NCBI GenBank assembly: GCA_020638195.1
Contig: JACKJC010000001.1
Location: forward strand, 857,001-921,000
Length of the DNA stretch: 64,000 nt
DNA from: Methylobacteriaceae bacterium
Lineage (GTDB): Bacteria > Pseudomonadota > Alphaproteobacteria > Rhizobiales > Beijerinckiaceae
Direction of reading: 5' to 3'
Position 1 is the first letter of the stretch; each line of letters begins with the position of its first letter. A model generated the notes under the pieces. It saw only the letters and a list, made by a program, of their open reading frames with translations, was not told the DNA's origin and made no database searches. This document shows, piece after piece, positions 1 to 9,191 of this stretch. The position numbers were made by a program, and so were the translations under genes.

Positions 1-82
1 GACAGCCGTGGTGCAGCAGGTGGCGCTGAAAGGCGAGATCGCCGACGCTCTCGCCGATCGCCTCCGCGAGGGACGCTTGTGA
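1..82 (+). CDS. 3' end of an unidentified gene (partial)
   Basis: The first 82 bases are open in one plus-strand frame and end in a TGA at 80-82. The visible residues form a charged, probably helical tail (VVQQVALKGEIADALADRL). The rest of the gene lies before the window, so no function can be assigned. The next gene starts about 40 bases later on the same strand, so the two could be co-transcribed. Confidence 0.45.
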   Translation, partial: TAVVQQVALKGEIADALADRLREGRL

Positions 83-122
83 CGTTCACGCGATCTTAGG
101 CGCGCGCCGCTAACGAGCCGTC

Positions 123-641
123 ATGATCCGTTTTGTCGCCGCAAGGCGCCTCGCCCCCGTTCTCGCCCTTGCGCTCGCATCCTGCGCCGACGCGCCGACG
201 CCGGTTCCGCGGGCGCAGCGCGAGCCGACCATGTACCGCTCGCTCGCAGCAGCCGGCGCGGTGGTCGACGCCGATGCGGCCCGCTCCATGATCTCGCTCT
301 ATCGCGCCAACAAGGGGCTCGGGCCGCTGGTCGTCGATCCCGGTCTCCAGCGCGTGGCCGAGGCGCAGGCCCGCGCCATGGCCGACGACGGCAAGATCAG
401 CCACGACGCGCATGGCTCGCTGACTCAGCGCCTGAACGCCGCCGGCTATGCGAAGAACATCGCGGTCGAGAATGTCTCGGCGGGATATCACACGCTGGCC
501 GAAGCCTTCTCAGGCTGGCGCGATTCCCCGCCGCACAACGCCAACATGCTGGCGAAGGGCATGAAGCGCATGGGCATAGCGACAGCCTACGCGCCTGCCG
601 CGAAATACAAGGTGTTCTGGACGCTGGTTCTGGCGGATTGA
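123..641 (+). CDS. CAP (SCP/PR-1) domain lipoprotein
   Basis: A 172-residue secreted protein. The N-terminus is a lipoprotein signal peptide (two Arg, hydrophobic run, lipobox LASC with Cys21 as the likely acylated residue), so it should be membrane-anchored on the periplasmic side. Residues about 55-170 form a CAP domain of the bacterial YkwD type, with the usual cleft residues visible: His94 (ISHD), Glu116 (AVENV) and His138 (PPHN). The molecular role of bacterial CAP proteins is largely unknown; cell-envelope or lipid-binding roles are proposed. It converges with the amidotransferase gene downstream. Family assignment is firm, function is not. Confidence 0.85.
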   Translation: MIRFVAARRLAPVLALALASCADAPTPVPRAQREPTMYRSLAAAGAVVDADAARSMISLYRANKGLGPLVVDPGLQRVAEAQARAMADDGKISHDAHGSLTQRLNAAGYAKNIAVENVSAGYHTLAEAFSGWRDSPPHNANMLAKGMKRMGIATAYAPAAKYKVFWTLVLAD

Positions 642-705
642 GACTGGACCGCTAGCCAGAAGGCGCGCAATCCGATCAAGCAAGCCAGAAGGCTCGCGGT
701 CCAAC

Positions 706-1518
706 CTACGCCGGCGCAGCCGCCAGCGACATGGCCGCCACGCCCCAAGAGGCGTCCCTTGAGGCGTCCCTTGCGGCGTCGGCCGCCGGGCGCTTGCCCG
801 CTTTTGCCGCGCCGCTCGCCAGCCAGTTGCGCAGGAACATATCGAGCCACAGGCCGACCGTGCGATCGTGCTGGAACCAGCCCTCGAGATGCTCGTGCGG
901 CTGCCGGGCGTTGGGCGATTGCATCCGCTCGTAGGCGCGCGTCGTCCAGCGGCACATCATGGCGTAGGTGACTTCCGGATGGAATTGCAGGGCGACCGCG
1001 TTCGGCCCGTACTGGAAGGCCTGCGTCGGGAAAAGATCGCCTTCCGCCAGCAGCGTCGCGCCGCGTGGCAGGTCGAAGCCCTCGCGGTGCCATTGATAGA
1101 CCGTGCGCGGCATCTTGCCGCCGAACGAGGCGTCGCCGGCGGCGGTCGGCTTGATGTCGTAATAGCCGATCTCGGCCGAGCCGCAGGACTTGTCGAACAC
1201 GCGGTGGCTGAGGTGGCGCGCCAGCATCTGGCCGCCGAGACACACGCCGAGAAAAGGCTTCTGCTCTTTCAGTGGAACGCCGATCCAGTCGGTTTCGCGC
1301 GCCATCCACTCGTCGGGATCATTGGCGCTCATCGGACCGCCGAAAATGACGGCGCCGGCGTGGTCCGCCATCGTTTCAGGCAGCGGATCGTCGAAGCGCG
1401 GGCGGCGGATGTCCAGCTCGCAGCCCTGTTCCATCAGCAGGCGGCCGATCCGGCCGGGCGTCGAATGCTCCTGGTGCAGGATGATCAGAACGCGACGCGG
1501 GTGCGGTTTCGCTTTCAT
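706..1518 (-). CDS. class I glutamine amidotransferase-like protein
   Basis: A 270-residue stand-alone class I glutamine amidotransferase domain. The nucleophile elbow is GVCLGGQ with Cys93, and the His-Glu pair sits in QFHPEV (His180, Glu182), so the hydrolase triad is complete. No synthetase domain is attached. Stand-alone members (GMP-synthase-like or gamma-glutamyl-cleaving) act on glutamine or gamma-glutamyl compounds, and the substrate cannot be told here. I start at the ATG at 1518 because the family begins at the RVLII strand; the frame stays open upstream to 1656, but that part has no family character and overlaps the next gene. Confidence 0.8.
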   Translation of the reverse strand: MKAKPHPRRVLIILHQEHSTPGRIGRLLMEQGCELDIRRPRFDDPLPETMADHAGAVIFGGPMSANDPDEWMARETDWIGVPLKEQKPFLGVCLGGQMLARHLSHRVFDKSCGSAEIGYYDIKPTAAGDASFGGKMPRTVYQWHREGFDLPRGATLLAEGDLFPTQAFQYGPNAVALQFHPEVTYAMMCRWTTRAYERMQSPNARQPHEHLEGWFQHDRTVGLWLDMFLRNWLASGAAKAGKRPAADAARDASRDASWGVAAMSLAAAPA

Positions 1519-1564
1519 GGGCTCCGATGTCCGTCGATTGGCGCTCTTTTGCAAGCCTTTGTGG

Positions 1565-2368
1565 TCATTTTTCGGCCCCGCCCAGCCGCTTGGCCTGACG
1601 GGCCGCGAGCTGCGGCAGGGTGAAACGATGCGGGATCCATGCCAGACTGGCGGCAAGCGCCCGGTTGACGAGGCCGGGCGTGACCACGCGCCGGCCCGCC
1701 ATCAGCGCATCGTAGCCGGCCAGAACCGTCTCGCGGGCGCTGGCTACGCCCGGCGGGGCGGCGAAGGCCTTTGGGCTCATGCCCGCGCGCGCCTGAAAAC
1801 CGGTCACGACCGGGCCCGGGCACAAAGCCGTCACCCGCACGCCGTCGGCGCGCAATTCCTCGCTCAGCGCCTCGGATAGCGAAAGCACATAGGCCTTGGA
1901 GGCGTAATAGACCGCCATCCCCGGCCCCGGCGCGAAGCCGGCGATCGAGGCGACGTTGAGCATGCCGCCGCGCGTCGCCTTCAGATCGGGCAGGAATTGC
2001 CGGGCCATGGCCGTCAGCGAGCGGACGTTCAGGTCGATCATGCCGAGCTGGTCGTCGATCGGCAGCGTCGCGAAGGGCCCGTTGAGCCCGTAGCCGGCGT
2101 TGTTGACGAGATATTCGACCCTGGCCCCGGCCGTCGCGAGCGCGGCGGCGAGTGTGCCCGGCGCATCCGGCTGCGCGAGATCGATCGCGATCACGAGCGG
2201 GCGCGGCCGCCCCGTGCCGGCGATTTCGTCGGCCAGAGCCTCCAGCCGGTCGGCGCGGCGGGCGACCAGCGCCAGATCATGGCCGCGCTCGGCGAACAGT
2301 TTGGCGAATTCGACGCCGAGCCCCTCGGACGCGCCGGTGATCAGGGCGATTGTGCGCGGCGCGCTCAT
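1565..2368 (-). CDS. SDR family NAD(P)-dependent oxidoreductase
   Basis: A 267-residue classical short-chain dehydrogenase/reductase. The cofactor motif TGASEGLG is at residues 11-18, NNAG at about 89-92, and the catalytic Ser141 with Tyr154/Lys158 (YYASK) is present. The arrangement resembles the DltE/YqjQ-like 'SDR with C-terminal helical tail' group; the substrate is not predictable. Its ATG overlaps the stop of the upstream TerB-like gene (ATGA at 2365-2368), which indicates translational coupling. Confidence 0.85.
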   Translation of the reverse strand: MSAPRTIALITGASEGLGVEFAKLFAERGHDLALVARRADRLEALADEIAGTGRPRPLVIAIDLAQPDAPGTLAAALATAGARVEYLVNNAGYGLNGPFATLPIDDQLGMIDLNVRSLTAMARQFLPDLKATRGGMLNVASIAGFAPGPGMAVYYASKAYVLSLSEALSEELRADGVRVTALCPGPVVTGFQARAGMSPKAFAAPPGVASARETVLAGYDALMAGRRVVTPGLVNRALAASLAWIPHRFTLPQLAARQAKRLGGAEK

Positions 2369-2865
2369 ATGCCGCTGCCCCCGTCTTCCCAGGGATTGCC
2401 GGAAATGGGTTCGGCGCCCTCTCGCTCGGCCTTGCGCTTGAGCAGCATCCGGTCGCGCGTGGAGACGCCGAGAAGCTCGGCGATGCGCCAGACCGTATTT
2501 TCCTCGATCTCGTCGGCATAGCCGTCTGCATAGGCGACGTCCCACAGGAGCTCGACGACGGCGAGCCGGCCCGGCTCGTCGAGCGCGCGTTTCAGCACGC
2601 TGGTGAACTGGTAGAGGTCGATCGCCTCGCGCTCGCTCTCCTCGGCGCGGCGCATCAGCTGGCGCGCTTCGCCGGGCTCGAGTTCGAAGCGTTCCGCGAT
2701 GATCTTGCGCAGGCGGCGCTGTTCCTGCGGCGCGACATGGCCGTCGGCGTTCGCCATATGGACGAGCAGGGCCGCCGCCGCGACCCGATAATCGTCGGGA
2801 TCGAAGCCGCTCTTCGGGGCGCTACCGGTCAGTTCGTCGAAAAAGCTTTTGAGCCTGCTGAGCAT
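2365..2865 (-). CDS. TerB-like (tellurite-resistance fold) protein
   Basis: A 166-residue all-helical cytoplasmic protein. The pattern 'ALLVHMANADGHVAPQE...' followed by a second acidic helix pair (DVAYADGYADE) is typical of the TerB/DUF533-like fold, in which acidic helices can bind divalent metals. Members of this group are common in Rhizobiales next to unrelated genes and have no settled role; tellurite resistance should not be assumed. Start chosen at the ATG at 2865 (MLSRLKSFF), because longer versions would run into trmO. Coupled to the downstream SDR by a 4-base overlap. Confidence 0.75.
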   Translation of the reverse strand: MLSRLKSFFDELTGSAPKSGFDPDDYRVAAAALLVHMANADGHVAPQEQRRLRKIIAERFELEPGEARQLMRRAEESEREAIDLYQFTSVLKRALDEPGRLAVVELLWDVAYADGYADEIEENTVWRIAELLGVSTRDRMLLKRKAEREGAEPISGNPWEDGGSGI

Positions 2866-2960
2866 GATCGCCTTATGGTCCTGCGCATTGGTTAACAACT
2901 TGCTGACGGCCGGGTCAAAATGGAACGGCCTGACCTTGGCCGGGGTTCCGGCCGGCCGGG

Positions 2961-3398
2961 TCAGCCGAAATGCGGCTTGATGTCGATGAGCGGCGTGCCG
3001 TCGACGCAATCGAGCCCGCGCACCATCAATCCGCCAGGCTCGACGGCTTCCAGCTTGACGACGGACGACGCGATCGGATTGGGCCGCACGGGCGAGCGCA
3101 CCGCGAAGGTCCCGACCGTCCCCTCGCGCCCTCTGGGGGCCTGCACCAGCAGGTCGCGCCGGGCGAGATGCATGAAATAGAGCAGCTGAAGGAATTCTCG
3201 ACCTTCGAGCCCCGTGAGCGCCGGCCGCCAGCGCTCGTCCAGCTCGATCCGGCACGTCGGGCCGTCATGCGCGCCGCGGTGCGGGCAATCGCTGCGGTTT
3301 TCCCAAGGCGTCCGGATGCGGCCGATGAAATAGAGCCCGGCGTCGAAGCTTTCGGGCAGGGGGCCGGCGATCTCGCCGGGCCTGATCGGGTAATCCAT
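2961..3398 (-). CDS. trmO: tRNA (adenine37-N6)-methyltransferase, TrmO/TsaA family
   Basis: A 145-residue protein of the TrmO (YaeB, formerly VirR/TsaA) family, which uses S-adenosylmethionine to N6-methylate t6A37 in threonine tRNAs. The single-domain beta-barrel signature is visible: FIGRIRTPW at the N-terminus, the central VRSPVRPNPIASSVV segment that lines the SAM site, and the terminal DGTPLIDIKPHF. It lacks the C-terminal extension of the E. coli enzyme, as is usual in alphaproteobacteria. Start at the ATG at 3398; upstream in-frame codons carry no family similarity. Confidence 0.85.
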   Translation of the reverse strand: MDYPIRPGEIAGPLPESFDAGLYFIGRIRTPWENRSDCPHRGAHDGPTCRIELDERWRPALTGLEGREFLQLLYFMHLARRDLLVQAPRGREGTVGTFAVRSPVRPNPIASSVVKLEAVEPGGLMVRGLDCVDGTPLIDIKPHFG

Positions 3399-3483
3399 GG
3401 TTTCTTCCGTCCGGAAATGTTTGTCCGGACGGATCATAGCCTCGGCGCCCGCCAAATGCGCGCGCCGGTTTGCTGCGCGCAAA

Positions 3484-3711
3484 TCAGGCGCCGGTGATCA
3501 CCAGTTGGGCGTCGGCGCCGAGGTCCTGAACGGCCGCGAACAACGCGTTCTCGACTTCGCGCGTGCGCTCGCGCGACGATTTCAGCTGTACATTGACCGT
3601 CAGTCGCTCGGCGCAGCCGCCGTTCACCGCGGAAAATTGCGGCGAACCGATCTTTCCTTCGACCACGAAGGGCGCGAGGCGGCGGCGAACCTTGTCTTCG
3701 ATAGCGCTCAT
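3484..3711 (-). CDS. hypothetical protein, 75 aa
   Basis: A small ORF with an ATG at 3711, lying between trmO and the methyltransferase and reading on the same strand. Coding is supported by its fit in the gap and by third-position GC like its neighbours. The product (MSAIEDKVRRRL...ADAQLVITGA) looks like a compact alpha/beta domain with a single Cys and no signal peptide or membrane segment. I do not recognise the family. Its size recalls BolA, but the conserved BolA histidine region is not visible. Confidence 0.5.
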   Translation of the reverse strand: MSAIEDKVRRRLAPFVVEGKIGSPQFSAVNGGCAERLTVNVQLKSSRERTREVENALFAAVQDLGADAQLVITGA

Positions 3712-3817
3712 GGGCGACTCCGTCAGTGCGATTGCTCAAATGGCCATGCAAGTTTCAGGCCCCGGAGGAGCAACAACAGCACGTGTGCATGACAGGCGTA
3801 CAACAGGTCTTGCGCGC

Positions 3818-4492
3818 CTAGTCGCGATCGGTCCGAAAGCGCCAGACGCTCGTCTTCTTGATCTCGCTGTCCTCGAGCGCGCGCGTCACCGGCACGCGGT
3901 ATTCGGCGACCGCTTCCAGCCTGTCGTGCGCGAGATAGGAACGGCCGGGATCGCCGACGAGCACGCTCGCTCCGCGCGCGGCCAGGCCCGCCAGCCAGTC
4001 GGTGACGCGCTGCGCCATGTCGCGTTCATAGGAGACGTCGCCGGCGAGAATCACGTCCCAGCCGTCGTCGCGTCCGATCACGTCGTCATGCCGCGCGCGG
4101 ATCGAGACACAGTTCGCGCGCGCATTGATCGCGATCGCCTCGACGGCGAACACGTCGATCTCGCTGGCTTCCACTTCGCGCGCGCCCGCTTTCGCGGCGG
4201 CGATGGCGACGAGGCCCGAACCGGACGCGAAATCGAGGACGCGCTTGCCCGCGACGATCTCCGGCTGGTCGAGAATGTAGCGCGCCAGCGCCTGGCCCCC
4301 CGCCCAGGCGAAGGCCCAGAACGGCGGCGGCAGGCCGATTTCGCCGAGTTCTTCCTCGGTCTTCTCCCAGAGCGCCGTCGCCTCGTCCGCGAGCTGCAGC
4401 GAAATCTCCGGCGCGTGCGGAACCGCGAGCAGCCGCGTATTGGCGCGGATGAAGGCGGCGCGGTCGAGATTGATGTCGCTCGCTTCGCTCAT
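3818..4492 (-). CDS. class I SAM methyltransferase, ETF-beta lysine methyltransferase (METTL20) type
   Basis: A 224-residue Rossmann methyltransferase. The N-terminal PPFWAFAWAGGQALARYIL segment before motif I (VLDFASGSGLVAIAAAKAGA, about residues 78-97), the GDVSYE post-II motif and the VLVGDPGRSYL strand are characteristic of the METTL20/EtfB lysine methyltransferase group, whose human and Agrobacterium members methylate lysines of the electron-transfer flavoprotein beta subunit. The family group is well supported; the protein substrate is inferred. The ATG at 4492 overlaps the stop of the GNAT gene (ATGA, 4489-4492), so the two modification enzymes are coupled. Confidence 0.75.
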   Translation of the reverse strand: MSEASDINLDRAAFIRANTRLLAVPHAPEISLQLADEATALWEKTEEELGEIGLPPPFWAFAWAGGQALARYILDQPEIVAGKRVLDFASGSGLVAIAAAKAGAREVEASEIDVFAVEAIAINARANCVSIRARHDDVIGRDDGWDVILAGDVSYERDMAQRVTDWLAGLAARGASVLVGDPGRSYLAHDRLEAVAEYRVPVTRALEDSEIKKTSVWRFRTDRD

Positions 4493-4989
4493 GCCGCGCG
4501 AAAATCCAGTTCGAAGCGCTGTTCGCACACGCGCACGTCCCAACTCTCGGCTTCGGCTTCAGCGGCGAGCCGGAAGCCACGCGATTCATAGAGCCGCCGC
4601 GCCGCGTCGAGACCCGCGAATGTCGCGAGATGCACGCCGGAAAATCCTTGCGCGCGACAGAAGGCGAGGGCCGTGTCGAGCAAGCGCGCCCCGACCCCAC
4701 CGCCACGCGAGGAATCGTCGAGGATGAACCAGCGCAGATGCGCGCCCTGGGCCGTTGCGTGGCGGCCGTCGATGGCGATCGAGCCGAGGACGCGATCGCC
4801 GGCGCGCGCGAACCACAGGCGCGAATCCGCGCGCGGCAGGACGGCGACGAATTCGCCGGCCTCACGCGCCACGCGCGCTTCGAAAAAGGCGCCGAACCCC
4901 CACTCGCGCTCATAGTAGAGCGCATGCATCTCGATCAGCCGCGCCAGCGCGCCGGGCGTCCCGTGCTCCGAAATCTCGATATCTTTCAA
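4489..4989 (-). CDS. GNAT family N-acetyltransferase
   Basis: A GNAT domain of about 166 residues. The acetyl-CoA loop is seen as SRGGGVGARLLDTALAF, followed by the beta5-alpha4 segment and RRLYESRGFRLA. The start is uncertain: I use a TTG at 4989, just before the first predicted strand (KDIEISE). The frame is open to another TTG at 5142, but that would overlap the divergent ugd start and adds residues with no GNAT character. Acceptor substrate unknown. It is coupled to the methyltransferase gene downstream. Confidence 0.7.
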   Translation of the reverse strand: MKDIEISEHGTPGALARLIEMHALYYEREWGFGAFFEARVAREAGEFVAVLPRADSRLWFARAGDRVLGSIAIDGRHATAQGAHLRWFILDDSSRGGGVGARLLDTALAFCRAQGFSGVHLATFAGLDAARRLYESRGFRLAAEAEAESWDVRVCEQRFELDFRAA

Positions 4990-5141
4990 TGGGCCGCCGC
5001 TCGCTCGAAATGTCGTGTCGGGCCGCGATCCTGCGCACAGTGCGCGCGCCGCCGCAACCGCCGGTCTTGTGCCCGCGTTGCGCGAGCCGACCAAAAAAGC
5101 TAGGCAGGCGCTCCTTTCGAGGCAGCTGGAGCGCCGCGACA

Positions 5142-6443
5142 ATGCGCATTGCGATGATCGGTTCGGGGTATGTCGGCCTGGTGTCGGGCGTCTGTTTCGC
5201 CGATTTCGGGCACGACGTCGTCTGCATCGACAAGGACGCCGCCAAGATCGCGCAGCTCGAGGCGGGCGTCATGCCGATCTACGAGCCCGGACTCAAGGAA
5301 ATCGTCGACAAGAACGTACGCGAGGGTCGCTTGACCTTCACCACCGATCTGGCGACGGGCGTCGCCGGCGCCAAGGCCATCTTCATCGCGGTCGGCACGC
5401 CCTCGCGACGCGGCGACGGCTATGCGGATCTCTCTTACGTCTACGCCGCGGCGAAGGAAATCGCCGTCCATGCCGACGACGATGCGGTCGTCGTGACCAA
5501 GTCGACCGTGCCGGTCGGCACCGGCGACGAGGTCGAGCGGATCGTGCGCGAAGTGCGGCCGGATTCGTGGATCGCCGTCGTCTCCAACCCGGAATTCCTG
5601 CGCGAAGGCGCGGCCATCTCGGATTTCAAGCATCCCGACCGTATCGTCATCGGCGCCGACGATTCTCGCGCGCGAGACGTGATGCAGGAAGCCTATCGCC
5701 CGCTCTATCTCAACAACCAGCCGATCCTGTTCATGGCGCGTCGCACGGCGGAGCTGACAAAATACGCCGCCAACGCGTTTCTGGCGACCAAGATCACCTT
5801 CATCAACGAGATCGCCGATCTCTGCGAGGCGACCGGAGCGAACGTGCAGGATGTCGCGCGCGGCATCGGCCTCGACAATCGCATCGGCCGTAAGTTTCTG
5901 CACGCGGGACCGGGCTACGGCGGCTCGTGCTTTCCCAAGGACACGCTCGCGCTGGTCAAGACCGGTCACGACGCGGGCGCGCCGCTGCGCATCGTCGAAA
6001 CCGTGGTGGCGATCAACGACCAGCGCAAGCGCGCGATGGCCAGAAAGGTGATCGCGGCCTGCGGCGGCTCGGTGCGCGGCAAGACGATCGCGCTCTTGGG
6101 ACTTACCTTCAAGCCGAACACCGACGACATGCGCGACGCGCCCTCGCTGATGATCATCCCCGCGCTGCAGGACAATGGCGCAAAGATCCGCGCCTATGAC
6201 CCCGAAGGCATGGGCCAGGCCAAGGCCATGCTGGACAATGTCGAATTTGCGCAGAGCGCCTATGCGGCGGTGGAAGGGGCGGACGCGCTCGTGCTGGTGA
6301 CCGAATGGGACGCGTTTCGCGCGCTCGATCTGACGAAGGTCAAGACTTTGCTCAAATTCCCCGTCGTCGTGGACCTGCGCAACGTCTATCGTCCTGACGA
6401 GATGGAGCGCCACGGCTTCACTTATGTGAGCATTGGCCGCTGA
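5142..6443 (+). CDS. ugd: UDP-glucose 6-dehydrogenase
   Basis: A 433-residue cytoplasmic enzyme oxidising UDP-glucose to UDP-glucuronate with two NAD+, supplying exopolysaccharide and lipid precursors. The N-terminal Rossmann motif GSGYVGLVSG (residues 7-16), the STVPVGT segment (121-127), the central Lys207-containing helix and the catalytic Cys263 in GYGGSCFPKDT are all present. The UDP-binding C-terminal domain is complete and the length is standard. Start at the ATG at 5142 directly at the Rossmann strand. It is divergent from the GNAT gene and no exopolysaccharide genes lie nearby. Confidence 0.95.
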   Translation: MRIAMIGSGYVGLVSGVCFADFGHDVVCIDKDAAKIAQLEAGVMPIYEPGLKEIVDKNVREGRLTFTTDLATGVAGAKAIFIAVGTPSRRGDGYADLSYVYAAAKEIAVHADDDAVVVTKSTVPVGTGDEVERIVREVRPDSWIAVVSNPEFLREGAAISDFKHPDRIVIGADDSRARDVMQEAYRPLYLNNQPILFMARRTAELTKYAANAFLATKITFINEIADLCEATGANVQDVARGIGLDNRIGRKFLHAGPGYGGSCFPKDTLALVKTGHDAGAPLRIVETVVAINDQRKRAMARKVIAACGGSVRGKTIALLGLTFKPNTDDMRDAPSLMIIPALQDNGAKIRAYDPEGMGQAKAMLDNVEFAQSAYAAVEGADALVLVTEWDAFRALDLTKVKTLLKFPVVVDLRNVYRPDEMERHGFTYVSIGR

Positions 6444-6573
6444 CCCGGAAAGCCTGATTGCGGCCTTCGAAATCGGTCGCCCGCTTGCCGAACGGGCGCA
6501 CGCCCTGCATTCTTGACGTCAACAGGAGGCCGTGCGCTCGACCGCGCGGCGCGGAAACGTCAAGGCAGGATCG

Positions 6574-8088
<1,515 letters not shown>

Positions 8089-8101
8089 CGACACCACGAA
8101 C

Positions 8102-8217
8102 CCTCATGCTGAGGAGCCTGCGTAGCAGGCGCCTCGAAGCGTGGCAGAGCCCGATTTTCCCGATGACGCCATCCTTCGAGACGCGACCGATTTCGCCGGT
8201 CGCTCCTCAGGATGAGG
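8102..8217. repeat. intergenic palindromic repeat (CCTCATGCTGAGGAGC type)
   Basis: The arms CCTCATGCTGAGGAGC and GCTCCTCAGGATGAGG close an imperfect hairpin of about 116 bases, with an inner pair of arms around CCTCGAAG and CTTCGAG. This is the layout of the palindromic intergenic repeats common in Rhizobiales genomes. It sits between two convergent genes (monooxygenase and enoyl-CoA hydratase). Confidence 0.8.
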
Positions 8218-8228
8218 CCCTGTTGGTT

Positions 8229-9059
8229 TCACTTCCCCCAGCCCACATTCCACGCAGGCTTGCGCTTCTCGACGAACGCGCGCGTGCCTTCCGCGCCTTC
8301 CGGACTGCGCACGGCGGTCACGAAATCCTCGGCCGCGCGATCGAGCAAAGAATCCATCGGCTCGCCGCCCTTGGCGACGCGATGCATCAGCGCCTTCGTC
8401 ACTGCCACGGCCTCCGGCGCGCATTTGAGAATCTGCGCGATCGTCGTATCGATCAGCGCTTCCAGTGCTTCCGATGTCTCCGCGACCTCATGCGCAATGC
8501 CGACATCGCGCGCCTGAAACCCGTTGAGCTTCGCGCCCGATACGCCGAAGCGCCTCGCAGCGGTGAGCCCGATGCGCCGCACGACAAAAGGCGAGATCTG
8601 CGCCGGCACGATGCCGAGCATCGTCTCGCTCATCGCGAACTGCGAATCCGCCTTGGCGATCGTGATGTCGCCGAGACACGCCATGCCGAAGCCGCCGCCC
8701 ATGGCGAAGCCCTCGACGACGACGATCACAGCCTGCCGCGCCTCGTCGATTGCCTGGAATAGCGCGCCGCCACCGCGGTTCGCTTCCTTCAGCGCGTCGT
8801 GTTCGCCTGAGGCCAGCGGCTTGGACGCCGCATTGAACCCCTTGATATCGCCGCCGGCGCAAAACGTGCCGCCAGCGCCGCGCAGTACGACCACGCGCAC
8901 GTCATGCATGGTGGGCAGGGCGTCGAACGTCTGGCGCAGTTCCGCGCCCATGCCGGCGACCAACGCATTGCGCGCGTCGGGCCGGTTCAGCCAGACGTAA
9001 AGGACCGGGCCCTTGCGCTCGAGCTTGATGAATTCCGGGTTTTCCGGCAACGCGGCCAT
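8229..9059 (-). CDS. enoyl-CoA hydratase/isomerase (crotonase) family protein
   Basis: A 276-residue crotonase-fold protein. The first oxyanion-hole segment is FCAGGDIKGF, the second GFAMGGGFGMACLGDITIA, and the acidic position follows in SETMLGIVPAQIS. The unusual 'PAQIS' after the GIVP turn and the extended C-terminal helix suggest the methylglutaconyl/isohexenylglutaconyl-CoA hydratase-like branch rather than the housekeeping beta-oxidation hydratase, but this is inference. Start at the ATG at 9059. It faces the divergent atuA-like gene across about 130 bases, so the two probably share a control region. Confidence 0.85.
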   Translation of the reverse strand: MAALPENPEFIKLERKGPVLYVWLNRPDARNALVAGMGAELRQTFDALPTMHDVRVVVLRGAGGTFCAGGDIKGFNAASKPLASGEHDALKEANRGGGALFQAIDEARQAVIVVVEGFAMGGGFGMACLGDITIAKADSQFAMSETMLGIVPAQISPFVVRRIGLTAARRFGVSGAKLNGFQARDVGIAHEVAETSEALEALIDTTIAQILKCAPEAVAVTKALMHRVAKGGEPMDSLLDRAAEDFVTAVRSPEGAEGTRAFVEKRKPAWNVGWGK

Positions 9060-9191
9060 TGATTTCTCTCCCGTTTCTTGCGGCCGGTGCGGCCGTTTCG
9101 AACCCGATCTTACGAAATTCTGAGGATGGTTCAAATTTTTCCGCGACGGAGTATGATGGGGTCAATCAGACAAGTTTCAGGGAAGAACGCG

